A stretch of DNA of 64,000 nt from Leeuwenhoekiella polynyae (GCF_004104075.1 NZ_QOVK01000002.1:248001-312000), one strand, 5' to 3'; shown: positions 42,726 to 51,540, numbered from the stretch's first letter. The notes: generated by a model not told the origin, from the sequence alone. Program-made: numbers and translations.

Positions 42726-43082
42726 TTACTCGGCTGAATTATTGCCGTTTTTAGTTCCCAACAAAAGGATTTCGCCCGCTTCCACTTCGGTAACATATCT
42801 TTTTATACCGTCCTTGTCCTCGTAGCTTCGGGATTTCAGTTTTCCCGTTACCCCGATTTCTTTGCCCTTTCCGGCATATTTTTCGATAATTTCGGCAGTT
42901 TTGCCCCAGGCTACAATCGTGTGCCATTCCGTACTTTGGACTTTTTTGCCCTTGGCATCTTTGTAATACTCGTTTGTGGCGAGTGAAAAACGGGCTACCT
43001 TTTTACCGCTTTCAAGGTTCGTGATTTGTGGCTCTTGGCCAACATTTCCGATTAACTGTACGTGATTTTTTAAAGTACTCAT
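42726..43082 (-). CDS. ssb: Single-stranded DNA-binding protein
   Basis: A 118-residue SSB with a full OB fold: NHVQLIGNVGQEPQI, KKVARFSLATNEYY, STEWHTIVAWGKTAEI and GKEIGVTGKLKSRSYEDKDG. The usual acidic C-terminal tip (DDDIPF) is absent; it ends NGNNSAE. Short SSBs of this kind are typical of conjugative or mobilizable elements and protect transferred single-stranded DNA. Confidence 0.92.
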   Translation of the reverse strand: MSTLKNHVQLIGNVGQEPQITNLESGKKVARFSLATNEYYKDAKGKKVQSTEWHTIVAWGKTAEIIEKYAGKGKEIGVTGKLKSRSYEDKDGIKRYVTEVEAGEILLLGTKNGNNSAE

Positions 43083-43139
43083 AATAAAAGAATTAAAAAT
43101 TAATTAAAATACTATCCGAACCATTCAGACAGTTTGCGT

Positions 43140-43430
43140 TTATATTTTTTGAAGTGATTTACTTATTATATCCAGAGCGTTTTCCTTTTTTTGTTTTTTT
43201 AGTCCCGCTTCCTTTTTGATGTTTTTGTAAGATTTCATACTATTCAGTTTAGATTTACTTCCCATAGAGTATCCTATGATAATTCCAAATTTCCCTTCAT
43301 AATTTTTTTCTATAGTCCTCCTTTTTACCCACAAAGCCTTTTTGATCGACATACTTTTTATATCCAGAGCATTTTCCTTTTTTTGATTCTTTTGTGCCGT
43401 TGCGATATTTTGTGGTGGATTTGATTTCAT
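43140..43430 (-). CDS. Lys-rich protein with internal repeat, doubtful
   Basis: A 96-residue, very basic frame with KENALDI appearing twice (residues ~18 and ~80). The DNA carries the same duplication: TATCCAGAGC followed by a TTTTCCTTTTTTT stretch near 43159 and 43360, and TTACTTCCCATAGAG near 43255 and 43450. It starts 38 bases downstream of repeat R1 (43468-43596). It may be a real small protein or an intergenic repeat that stays open by chance. Confidence 0.3.
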   Translation of the reverse strand: MKSNPPQNIATAQKNQKKENALDIKSMSIKKALWVKRRTIEKNYEGKFGIIIGYSMGSKSKLNSMKSYKNIKKEAGLKKQKKENALDIISKSLQKI

Positions 43431-43467
43431 CTTTTTTTGTTTTCGACTTACTTCCCATAGAGCCTTT

Positions 43468-43596
43468 ACATTACCTTTTTTTGATGCAAATAATTTTACA
43501 ATATCCAGACCTGCATAGGGCGTATAAAAAGCGAAGCGGCTTTATGCCGCCTGCAGGAATGGATGTTGTTATTTCGCTACCAAAAAAAGTTAATGT
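43468..43596. repeat. Inverted-repeat-bounded element R1
   Basis: ACATTACCTTTTTTTG at 43468-43483 faces its near complement at 43579-43596. The interior (ATAAAAAGCGAAGCGGCTTT and a TTATGCCG core) resembles repeat R2 (45148-45303) and the three long leader repeats further right. R1 and R2 flank the IS110 insertion. Confidence 0.55.
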
Positions 43597-43781
43597 GCTA
43601 TATGGACGGCCAGGAAGTCGAGTGCCTGAAGATGAAGAGAAGCTTCCTTCAACGCTACGGCACAAAATGCGTTATGAAGTAATTCTATGCAGAATTTGCA
43701 AAATAAGTTTCTAACCGCTAAAAATGTTCACTTGGATTGAACCTTTTTGCAGTGCAAATGAAAAATGAATGGAGCTGTGAA

Positions 43782-44786
43782 TTAGGAGAAGTAGCCCATT
43801 GTATTCACATAAGGTGTCCCTCGCGCAATCACCGCAAATGCCCGGGCCACCAACTTATTTCTTATTATATTGATTGTACTCATTTTGCTCTTACCCATTT
43901 CAAGCCTCCTCTCATAGTACGCTTTCATCTCTGGACTTGACTTTATTGCAGCAATGGCACATTGGTGAAGCAGTGATTTACCTTCAAGGTTTGCCAAACG
44001 GCTAATCTTCGTCCTTCCTTTTATACTAGTCCCTGAGGTATGCGGAAAAGGTGCTATACCACAATAGGAAGCAAACTTCCTCCACGACCCGAATGATGTA
44101 AATCCAGCCGTATATACGATCAAGAAACGAGCAGTAACCCTGCCAATTCCTTTTATCCCAACCAATAGCTCCATCATTTCCTTTAACTCCTGATCGCTCT
44201 GTAATAGCTTGTCCATTTCACGTTCAAGGTCACTTATTCTCCAGCTCAAGAGGTTTATAATGTCCTCCTGTACCCAGAACAAAAGAGCATCCTCTTCTAA
44301 AACTTTTTTCTGCTCCTTAAGTGTCGCCATATGTCCCGCCCGTTGTCCAACCAATTTTCTTCGAAGGGACATTAACCGTTTCAACCTAACCAAGGTGGAG
44401 CCGGGTAATTTAACCAATACCCCCTCTTCCCGGGTTCGATAACCATACAAGGCTATGCGTTTGGCATCCGCCTTATCGTCCTTACCCCTAATGATCCCTA
44501 ACGAGCGCTTGATCTCCAGACCAGATACTACTTTTAGCAAGTAATTCTCTCTGTCCAATGATTCTACGAGCCTATCCGAGTAGAGTCCTGTGTGCTCCAA
44601 TATGAACAAGAGATTTTCCTTGTTCACCTTACTTTTGCTCAAAGACCACTTGATCATCTTGCCAATACCTTCTGGATCGTTTGCAAACCCCCTTTGAAGT
44701 CCACTTTTATGGATACAACAATCCAAAGTCAGTTTACTCACATCAATACCAATAACATCAATAATTTCCATATTTTTATATTGCAT
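43782..44786 (-). CDS. IS110-family transposase
   Basis: A protein of about 330 residues with an N-terminal RuvC-like DEDD domain (VIGIDVSKLTLDCCIH, ILEHTGLYSDRL, DDKADAKRIALYG) and a C-terminal transposase_20 domain (LVGIKGIGRVTARFLI, FASYCGIAPFPHTSG with the conserved Ser). MEIIDV at 44771 is a likelier start than MQYKNM. IS110 transposases recombine DNA under guidance of a bridge RNA made from the element's own non-coding end. No frameshift, so it may be active. Confidence 0.9.
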   Translation of the reverse strand: MQYKNMEIIDVIGIDVSKLTLDCCIHKSGLQRGFANDPEGIGKMIKWSLSKSKVNKENLLFILEHTGLYSDRLVESLDRENYLLKVVSGLEIKRSLGIIRGKDDKADAKRIALYGYRTREEGVLVKLPGSTLVRLKRLMSLRRKLVGQRAGHMATLKEQKKVLEEDALLFWVQEDIINLLSWRISDLEREMDKLLQSDQELKEMMELLVGIKGIGRVTARFLIVYTAGFTSFGSWRKFASYCGIAPFPHTSGTSIKGRTKISRLANLEGKSLLHQCAIAAIKSSPEMKAYYERRLEMGKSKMSTINIIRNKLVARAFAVIARGTPYVNTMGYFS

Positions 44787-44859
44787 TTAATAGATTGCTT
44801 AAACTAAGACCTTTAATAGCAAAGGCTAAAATCCTATATGGTTCTGGCAATCTGGTTAC

Positions 44860-45043
44860 AAAGGACGGGGACTAATACGCTATAGAGGCCGTGAACCTGG
44901 CCGTCGCAAAAGTTCACCCCGTCCTTTTTCTTTTATCATCCTAAATTTAATGACAAGGAATGATTAATTTCAATTTTAGAAAGGGTAGGTGCCAAAACTC
45001 TATATAGGTCGTTATCCTAGCCGTCGCCGAAGTTCACCTACCA
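44860..45043 (-). ncRNA. Candidate bridge RNA of the IS110 element
   Basis: Upstream of the transposase, two hairpins share one design. The first (45042-44984) has an 8-bp outer stem GGTAGGTG/CACCTACC. The second (44927-44860) has an 11-bp outer stem with GGACGGGG/CCCCGTCC. Inside each, the 5' side carries GAACTT..GCGACGGC or close to it, an inner stem-loop follows, and the 3' side carries CTATA with a G-rich flank. Two stem-loops with large internal loops, of about 180 nt in total and upstream of tnp, match the target- and donor-binding loops known from IS621-type bridge RNAs. Confidence 0.55.
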
Positions 45044-45147
45044 AACTTGTATTTATTAACAAAATTGAAAGTTATGAGTCTCCCCCAGACCCCCTCTTTT
45101 CAACACAATCACCATTATAGATAAATACTATATGACAAATCTAAAGG

Positions 45148-45303
45148 CCCTCGCTGTTACCTTTTTTTGTTGCTGATACAGTTTCAAGATTTTGAAATGA
45201 TAAGGACTTATAAAAAGTGAAGCGCAGCGTAACGGTTTATGCAGTCTGTTCAAGTTCAAAATGTTGGTATTTTGCTGGCAAAAAAAGGTTAGGGCAGCGA
45301 GGG
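45148..45303. repeat. Inverted-repeat-bounded element R2
   Basis: CCCTCGCTGTTACCTTTTTT on the left (from 45148) is nearly complementary to the right end (45279-45303, ending GGCAGCGAGGG). The 156-base unit has no gene and resembles R1 on the other side of the IS110 element. It could be a MITE-like unit or a conserved leader. Confidence 0.55.
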
Positions 45304-45641
45304 TGCGGAAGTATTTCTAAAGACTTTGTGAAGTACAATAACATAGGAAGTGGCACCAAATGATTAAATGGAATTCCGATTTGGCGGACTCCGTTCACGA
45401 TTTTGGATTGGGAATGAAGCGTTCCGCTCCAGCGCAGCGGATCGGGTTAGCGGAATGGAAAGTAGAAATTGGGGATGGTGTCCAAGACCTATTTAGAGAA
45501 GCTCTTTTCCCGCAATGTAGCTTTTCGCGAAATGCAGGGGAATGTGCTGAACGGGTTATGAAATTCGTATTCAATAAAAGGTTAATATTACTTTGGTGAG
45601 TAGTTATCTCATTCTACAAAAGGTTCTTTCTGATTTTCAGA

Positions 45642-45800
45642 TTAAACATTACTTAATACTTGGTAGTAAAGGGGATGCTTTTCTCTGTAGTAAGCTAAAT
45701 GACTCTCCGCACTTTCAATAGTGTAATTTTCACTACTCAATTGATAATGTTCTTCTGCTTCTTGCAATGAAATGTCGGATTTTACAGTTGTATTTTTCAT
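45642..45800 (-). CDS. 52-residue acidic protein behind leader repeat
   Basis: The frame starts at ATG 45798-45800, 16 bases downstream of the first leader repeat, exactly where the DUF932-like and ParB genes start behind their own copies. The product (MKNTTVKSDISLQEAEEHYQ at its start) is acidic and helical. The shared leader is the main evidence that it is real. Function unknown. Confidence 0.55.
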   Translation of the reverse strand: MKNTTVKSDISLQEAEEHYQLSSENYTIESAESHLAYYREKHPLYYQVLSNV

Positions 45801-45815
45801 AATGTTAAAATTTTT

Positions 45816-45980
45816 GGTTAAACAATATTTGAGCAGAAACCAAACGGAAGCTAAAATCTTGGCTCAAAAGGAAACGGAATAAATAAGCGAGGGAAGAAGA
45901 GATGGCTTTATGCCGTAGTCTTTTGATGAAAGTATTTTACGAGTTTACCTTGCGTGTATATTGTATGATAATTAACTTCC
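45816..45980 (-). repeat. Leader repeat, copy 1
   Basis: A sequence of about 165 bases, also found at 52392-52556 and 54443-54606, always directly upstream of a minus-strand start codon. Shared blocks include TTAAACAATATTTGAGCAG, CTCAAAAGGAAACGGAATAA, GGCTTTATGCCGTAGTCTTT and TATTTTACGAGTTTA. It presumably holds a common promoter and 5' leader. Confidence 0.75.
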
Positions 45981-46406
45981 TTTTTTAAACGGACTTGATT
46001 CACGATTTTGGCAAGGGAATGTAGTGTTACTTTCCAGCATAGCGGAAGGGTTAACGGAATGGAAAGTCGAAATTGGGGATTGTGTCCAAGACCTGTCCAG
46101 AGAAGCTCTTTTCCCGGAATGTAGCTTTTCGCGAAATGCAGGGGACTGGGCTGAACGAATTATGAAAACTGTATATCCTTTTGAAGTAGAACGTCAAGCG
46201 GACTTAACTTGAAAGGTGTAGGTTGAAATGGAGTTTGACCACTTCCCGATTTTCTTGGGAATGAGTGGGCAAGTGGAAAGGAAATCGGAAGCTTTATAGT
46301 TGTGTCCAAGACTTGTTTTAATGAAGCGCTTTGCCTGAAATATAGCTTTTCGCGGAATGTAGGGGAATGGGCTGAATGGCCGTATTATTATCGATTCAAT
46401 TCATCA

Positions 46407-47222
46407 TCAATATTTAGGTTTCCATTTCCAATTACATTTAGGTGCAAACAATTCTGGACTGAAATAGATTTTGCTAATTAAATCAAGAAACTTATTACTT
46501 CTTAAAAGTCCACCGCAATGTTCTGGTTCTGTTGCGATAGTAAATCCTTTTAAACGTTCAAAAATCCAATGAATTAATGGATTGTCCTTATCTAACATTG
46601 TACGTATTTCTTGTTCCTGTAGATAGGTAAATTCAAAAGAACCATCACTTAAGCCATTCTTTATCGAAAAGAAGTCCAAGTCTATATCAAAAAATACAGA
46701 TGTTTCTGATGAATTCAATAAATCATCCTGTAATGTGTCAAAAGTTTTGAATTTTTTGATAGTATGTTTGTTGCCGTACTTATCTATCAATTCTTCATCT
46801 TTCCAAGCATCTGGAAAGGAAGCTTGCCTGCAATGCACATAGATATCCCCAATCAAATTGAGATAGGCAGCACATAGAATATGACCGTCATTATTTCCAG
46901 CCAGTTTTGCCCAAGAGAATAAAGACACTTCTGCATCACTCGTTAAATCTAATTTATCTAACCATTCTTTTTCTGTTTCACAAGGGTAGCATAAATCCTG
47001 ATGCCAGTCTAGCGAAACCAAACAAGGTGGATTAGCACTTTCATTCTTACGCATCCATTTGTTCCAATAGAAAAATGCGTATCGATGTTCTTGAAATACT
47101 GCAAGTTCTATTGCTTCAGTTTCATTTGTTGGATGCGATAATATTTGTCGTGAAACACCTGGTGGTTCTATGTGATATGGGTTTCTGAATTCAATCATTT
47201 TCAATGGTCTTGAAAGGAACAA
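46407..47222 (-). CDS. UPF0489 (arginase-fold) protein
   Basis: A 271-residue protein of the UPF0489 family, related to C5orf22-type arginase-fold proteins: LVSLDWHQDL, SVFFDIDLDFFS and TIATEPEHCGG supply the Asp/His metal set in the expected order. Ureohydrolase-like chemistry on a peptide or small molecule is possible but not established. It overlaps the 759-residue membrane protein gene by about 32 bases (or 8 if translation starts at MIEF, 47198), so the two are a coupled pair, next to an AbiE-type pair. Confidence 0.7.
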   Translation of the reverse strand: MFLSRPLKMIEFRNPYHIEPPGVSRQILSHPTNETEAIELAVFQEHRYAFFYWNKWMRKNESANPPCLVSLDWHQDLCYPCETEKEWLDKLDLTSDAEVSLFSWAKLAGNNDGHILCAAYLNLIGDIYVHCRQASFPDAWKDEELIDKYGNKHTIKKFKTFDTLQDDLLNSSETSVFFDIDLDFFSIKNGLSDGSFEFTYLQEQEIRTMLDKDNPLIHWIFERLKGFTIATEPEHCGGLLRSNKFLDLISKIYFSPELFAPKCNWKWKPKY

Positions 47223-49470
47223 TATCGCTTAAATCATTTTTGATGCCTTGTTCACGTAGTGGCGAAGTGATATTCAACTGAACGACATCTCTATTTTGTC
47301 TCCAAATAATCTCTGCGATGAATGCAATTGTTAATTGTACAGATTCCGCTGGATTTTGATTTTCATTTGTGTTCCAGCGTTGTCTCAACTCACTATTCTC
47401 ATCAAGATTCAAGTCGATTACAGAGGCATATACGTTTCTGTCTGGTATAATTGGTTCAAGACGCAGTTCTTTAATCTCATCAGCTTTGAGGTCTGGATGA
47501 TTAATTCTCGGAAGGTCAGTCTTTGGCAGAACGAATAGTACATTTGAAAAAACTGGCGAAGTCAACCTAATCATATCCTCAAAGAAATCAGGTATTTCGA
47601 CTAAACCATTGTCGAAAAAACCAAACCCTACAATTAGATGTTTCTCTTTATCGTACTTTAATCTTTTAAACGCATCTTCAAAGTTTTCTCTGTCTATTAA
47701 GTATCTACGTGTTCTCGCTCCGAGGAAAGAGTTTGGAATATATCGATTGATTTGGTCATAAATGATTTGTTGTGCAAATATCGAATCATAATTTAGATGT
47801 GGTATGTCTCCTTCTGTAAAACCTTCTTTTCGGAAAAGTATGGAACCTCCATTTAGACCGAATCGCATCACAGGTTCATCATTTGCAAAATCATCTTTAT
47901 TTATTATGAGGCTGTACTGATTAAATGCATCATCTATCATCGTTGCACTGCTGGCCAAAAATTGACTGATTTTATTATCAGATAATGGTGCATTTGTTCT
48001 ATTCTGTTGAATTTGCTCTTCAATTCTAATTCGTAATTCAGGCTCAAAACCTTCTATATCCTCCAAAATAGCATCTGACAAATTATAGCCCAGTAAATCC
48101 AATAAGTCTTTATTCTCTAATATTTTGTTTAAACAAAACTTGAAATAGTCCAAAGCATCTTTCCATTTAAGTAATTCAAGTACTTTATTTGGCAATCTTG
48201 GTTGTTCGGTAAATTGATGAAACGTATAATAGGGTTGCAAGAAAAATTGTCTTATAAAAAGCAAACATACATATTGACAAATCCAAAAGGTTATTTGTCG
48301 TGAGAGGCCTAAATTATCAATGTCTGGAAATGGGTATTTAAAATCTGTAGGCGTAACTCTGTTTACATACCCTTCTTTAAAATAGGCAAACCAGTAGAAT
48401 ATGTCATACATAGAGTTAGGCAATAGGTAATAATCTGGCGGCTGACTTTGTGTGAAATTTAGAATTCGTTTTAGTCCATTATTGTTTTGACGATACAATA
48501 ACAAGCCACCCAATGCATAGTGAAACTCTAAAAATCTTATCTGTTCACTTTCTCTTATTTCAATTTCCTCCTTGTTCTCATAATCTCTAATATCGATGTT
48601 GTATTTGCCAGTTTTCCTCCCTAATTGAAATCTATAATATTGGTGTGCAGTGCTCCAATGCTCCTTTATAAACTTTGCATTGTCGGAAATCTGATAGATA
48701 TTGCCCCACATACTATCATACGTTTTTTCTGATATTGGAATCTCCTGAAAATCCTGTCCCAACAACCACCAATTTGATACTGCGGGAGATGTCAATCTAT
48801 CCAATTCAGAAACTTCTTTCCGAAGCAATTTTTTAATTAGCTTACGGGTTACATCATAAAAATAAAATGGATATTCTAAAGCTTCGCTTGAATTATGATT
48901 ATGACGAATTTTAATAAACTCTTCAGTATAAAACTTACTCAATTCCTCTTGTAAATGGATATCCTCCTTTTCTACAGCGAAATAGGCTATCTCGTTAAGT
49001 GAATTGATAAGGTTTTCTTTATATCTACTTTCTTTTGAAATTGATTGATATTTCGCAATCAGATATTTCAATAGGCGAGCTGGTTTTCCGTTGTATAAAG
49101 CTATTTTGTCAAGCCAGATTATAAAGGATATTACAAGAAAAAAGGTAAGAGTTAATGTCAATAATTTTGCAGAATTTTGCATCCATATTGAGTTTTTCCA
49201 AAATAATGGTTCGGCACCTGCAATCAAAAAGGCAAATGATGCGATAGTGAAGAACAACAGCCATTCGAAAGTGGTAACTTTCCTGCTCCGAAATGGCAAA
49301 ATGCGACCATATGCCCTTTGTGGAAATTCTTGTTCAAAAACTTCGGAAAGATAATTTGAGTCATACCTATTTCCAATATTCGATATTTTATCAATTATTA
49401 TAGGATAAGCGATACCAATAATGGCAATATCAATCCCAATGCATATTTCTATTATATATTTTAGATTCAT
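47191..49470 (-). CDS. Large membrane-anchored protein, unknown
   Basis: A 759-residue protein with three N-terminal membrane helices (about 7-27, 70-88 and 103-122) and a long cytoplasmic part that is mainly helical to about 560, then mixed alpha/beta (LIVGFGFFDNGLVEIPDFFE; VFSNVLFVLPKT). No nuclease, ATPase or protease motif is evident. It overlaps the UPF0489 gene and follows the AbiEii-like gene by 10 bases. A membrane-tethered sensor or effector with an adjacent enzyme is a common defence layout, but the function is not known. Confidence 0.6.
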   Translation of the reverse strand: MNLKYIIEICIGIDIAIIGIAYPIIIDKISNIGNRYDSNYLSEVFEQEFPQRAYGRILPFRSRKVTTFEWLLFFTIASFAFLIAGAEPLFWKNSIWMQNSAKLLTLTLTFFLVISFIIWLDKIALYNGKPARLLKYLIAKYQSISKESRYKENLINSLNEIAYFAVEKEDIHLQEELSKFYTEEFIKIRHNHNSSEALEYPFYFYDVTRKLIKKLLRKEVSELDRLTSPAVSNWWLLGQDFQEIPISEKTYDSMWGNIYQISDNAKFIKEHWSTAHQYYRFQLGRKTGKYNIDIRDYENKEEIEIRESEQIRFLEFHYALGGLLLYRQNNNGLKRILNFTQSQPPDYYLLPNSMYDIFYWFAYFKEGYVNRVTPTDFKYPFPDIDNLGLSRQITFWICQYVCLLFIRQFFLQPYYTFHQFTEQPRLPNKVLELLKWKDALDYFKFCLNKILENKDLLDLLGYNLSDAILEDIEGFEPELRIRIEEQIQQNRTNAPLSDNKISQFLASSATMIDDAFNQYSLIINKDDFANDEPVMRFGLNGGSILFRKEGFTEGDIPHLNYDSIFAQQIIYDQINRYIPNSFLGARTRRYLIDRENFEDAFKRLKYDKEKHLIVGFGFFDNGLVEIPDFFEDMIRLTSPVFSNVLFVLPKTDLPRINHPDLKADEIKELRLEPIIPDRNVYASVIDLNLDENSELRQRWNTNENQNPAESVQLTIAFIAEIIWRQNRDVVQLNITSPLREQGIKNDLSDIVPFKTIEND

Positions 49471-49480
49471 TTCTTCATAT

Positions 49481-50584
49481 TTATAGTAATTCCACCGCCT
49501 TAAACCAATAATAAAAAATGCTTTTATCTGGCTGTCTTTTCAGTTTATTTAAAAATGCCCAATCTGCTTTTTCAATGTTAAGTTTACTTATGTCTTGTCC
49601 TTTGTAATATTCAATTTCTGTTATCTCATCTTGCAACAATATAGCATTCAAATAAGCTAACCTGGCCGAAGCTGCAAGGGCTTCCTCTATTCTGAAATTT
49701 CCCGTCATCAAAAACGCACTTCCAAAACTGCGTATGCCACGGTTTAATTCGTCAAACTTCTTTTTTGTTTCCTTGGTTGGGTTACGTTCCCTTTTGGCGA
49801 TGATGGCACAGGTGTCTATGGCATCCCAAAGCACATCTGTTTCTTTGAGGTTTCTGCCGCTGAAATCTTTATCCGAACTGCGATATGATAGTTCCGCTTT
49901 CGCAAAAGCTGAAAAGCTTTTTTTAACCATTGCCATAGCCGTAATGTTTTCAAATAGCTTTCCTAAATCGAACAATTGCTTACAGATTTCCATTGCAAAT
50001 AACTGGTCGCCCTTATAATATGGAATACCGATGGTCTCTGGCGCAAAAGCAGTAAGCTTGTCGCCACAGATGGAATTTACCGAAGGTGTGGTAATTGATA
50101 TTATAGGCTCATTAACCGATAGCCAAGGAATTTCAATGGAAGATTCTATGAGCTCTGGATAATGTGGGCTGTCAAAAAGAATATCCAACAGAATGGTTAC
50201 TGGAACGTTCGGGTTGTAATCTGAATCAAATTCAAAAGTATAATGTGCCTTTGGAACGCCTTCTTTATAACTTCGACGTTCATTCAAAGTGTGGCTTTTA
50301 AAATGTGAGTTGGCAACAACCGCATCAAGGATTTTTTCCAATGGGTCACGCTCTACACTCGAAATAATATCGATATCTATTGAAAACCGATTGCCTTCTT
50401 CAAGTAAAAGCACCAGTGAAGTGCCCCCTTTAAAGACAAAATCAAGTCCTTCTATTTTTAGATGTTCCAACAATGAAAATGCGTGAACCATTTTTTCCAA
50501 AATGGTCACATTAATGCCTTTATGTTCTTTTTTTGACCGAAAAATACCCAGCCACTCTTTTGTGAAGCTTTTGTTTTCAATCAT
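49481..50584 (-). CDS. AbiEii/AbiGii-type nucleotidyltransferase toxin
   Basis: A 367-residue protein with the DUF1814/AbiEii active site: FVFKGGTSLVLLLEEGNRFS with Gly53-Gly54-Thr-Ser, then IDIDI (Asp70, Asp72) as metal ligands, and a helical C-terminus. In type IV AbiE systems this enzyme is the toxin, and related toxins transfer nucleotides to tRNA. It overlaps the upstream gene by 8 bases, which is the expected antitoxin position. Confidence 0.85.
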   Translation of the reverse strand: MIENKSFTKEWLGIFRSKKEHKGINVTILEKMVHAFSLLEHLKIEGLDFVFKGGTSLVLLLEEGNRFSIDIDIISSVERDPLEKILDAVVANSHFKSHTLNERRSYKEGVPKAHYTFEFDSDYNPNVPVTILLDILFDSPHYPELIESSIEIPWLSVNEPIISITTPSVNSICGDKLTAFAPETIGIPYYKGDQLFAMEICKQLFDLGKLFENITAMAMVKKSFSAFAKAELSYRSSDKDFSGRNLKETDVLWDAIDTCAIIAKRERNPTKETKKKFDELNRGIRSFGSAFLMTGNFRIEEALAASARLAYLNAILLQDEITEIEYYKGQDISKLNIEKADWAFLNKLKRQPDKSIFYYWFKAVELL

Positions 50585-51344
50585 TGATTATGTCCTCTAA
50601 AATATTCGGTATGTGGTTATTCATAAATTGCTTGATTTCCTGTTCTTTCTTTCGTCTTTTCGCATAGCTAAAGAGCTTTGTGAAATTAATACTGTATCGC
50701 TCAAGTATCTTTTCATAAATATTTATGAGTTCAGAGCCTTGGTAAAAATGGTACAGGTTTTCATCGGCAAACAAGTCCACCATTATTTTTTCAAGTGTGG
50801 CGACTGGAACTAAATTTTTTTTGTCTTTCAATTTACTTATCGGTGCTCTGGTGACGAGACGTTTTATGACCACGGGGACAGCACTCTCGGAAATGTAGAA
50901 TTCAATTTCCTTGTCATCGGGATTCAAGAAAAAATCCATTTTCAACGAATCGTTGAGATAATAGTATAGTGATTCTGTAAATTCTTTTTCCACTTCTACT
51001 ACAATCATTTGATTGGATACTTGATGCAGAGTAAATTCATTTAGCCATTGGTTTTCCCATATAGCATATTGGATTTCCTCAAACCGTTCATTGGTCTTAC
51101 TTGCTATTTTTAGAACACTATCAGACAGTACTGGTCTATACTTGGGTTTATGGGATATAACATACAATCCATGACCAATAGTTTTGATGATGTCTTTTTT
51201 CTTCAGGTCGTAAATGCGCCAACTAAATGTACTTTCCTTCAAATCCGGTTCAAGGTCCAAATAAAACTGAAATAGCTGGTCCCTATCAAAGGAACTTTGC
51301 TCTTTAAACGCTTCTATAAGCTTGTTTTCTATAATTTTTGGCAT
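50577..51344 (-). CDS. AbiEi-like antitoxin/transcriptional regulator
   Basis: A 255-residue protein with an N-terminal winged-helix region (STFSWRIYDLKKKDIIKTIG, then HGLYVISHK) and a C-terminal domain with VATLEKIMVDLFAD, like DUF6577/AbiEi antitoxins. Such proteins repress their own promoter and neutralise the nucleotidyltransferase. It is the first gene of a four-gene minus-strand unit down to 46407. Confidence 0.7.
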   Translation of the reverse strand: MPKIIENKLIEAFKEQSSFDRDQLFQFYLDLEPDLKESTFSWRIYDLKKKDIIKTIGHGLYVISHKPKYRPVLSDSVLKIASKTNERFEEIQYAIWENQWLNEFTLHQVSNQMIVVEVEKEFTESLYYYLNDSLKMDFFLNPDDKEIEFYISESAVPVVIKRLVTRAPISKLKDKKNLVPVATLEKIMVDLFADENLYHFYQGSELINIYEKILERYSINFTKLFSYAKRRKKEQEIKQFMNNHIPNILEDIIND

Positions 51345-51540
51345 AATACAATATCAAAACTTTGCCAAAAATACAAAAAAGTGGCGAATATTTGAAAACT
51401 AATTATCGCCACTATGTCAATAAAGTGGTAAATATTTGAAATGGTTATTTCTAATAGAAATTATTGGGATTTGCCAAAAGAACATCATATTGAAATGAAA
51501 AAAAATCCAGTTTAAGGTACTGGATGAACCTTTATTGATG

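Larger units (their letters stand above)
43737..45060 (-). mobile_element. IS110-family insertion sequence
   Basis: The transposase gene plus a gene-free upstream region with two related hairpins make up an IS110-type element. IS110 elements lack clear terminal inverted repeats and target duplications, so these limits are estimates: about 45 bases past the transposase stop on the left and just beyond the second hairpin on the right. Confidence 0.6.
45385..46378. repeat. Three imperfect direct repeats, about 140-175 bp each
   Basis: Units at about 45385-45559, 45990-46160 and 46237-46378 share TTCACGATTTTGG-type starts, GGAATGGAAAGT, GTGTCCAAGACCT and TAGCTTTTCGCGAAATGCAG. Open frames cross units 1 and 2 but unit 3 carries stops, so the DNA and not a protein seems to be the conserved thing. 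They surround a small gene and lie just past the end of the minus-strand defence genes. Confidence 0.6.

Noticed and set aside
45360-46212. Two similar open frames (45360-45599 and 46024-46212) as a gene pair
   Set aside because: They only cover parts of a threefold DNA repeat whose third unit carries stops, and their starts and ends fall in unrelated sequence.
43140-46378. Repeat clusters as a CRISPR array
   Set aside because: Units are 100-175 bases, imperfect and few, without 25-37 bp identical repeats, uniform spacers or cas genes.
45385-46378. Repeats as a diversity-generating or retron region
   Set aside because: No reverse transcriptase gene exists anywhere in the window.
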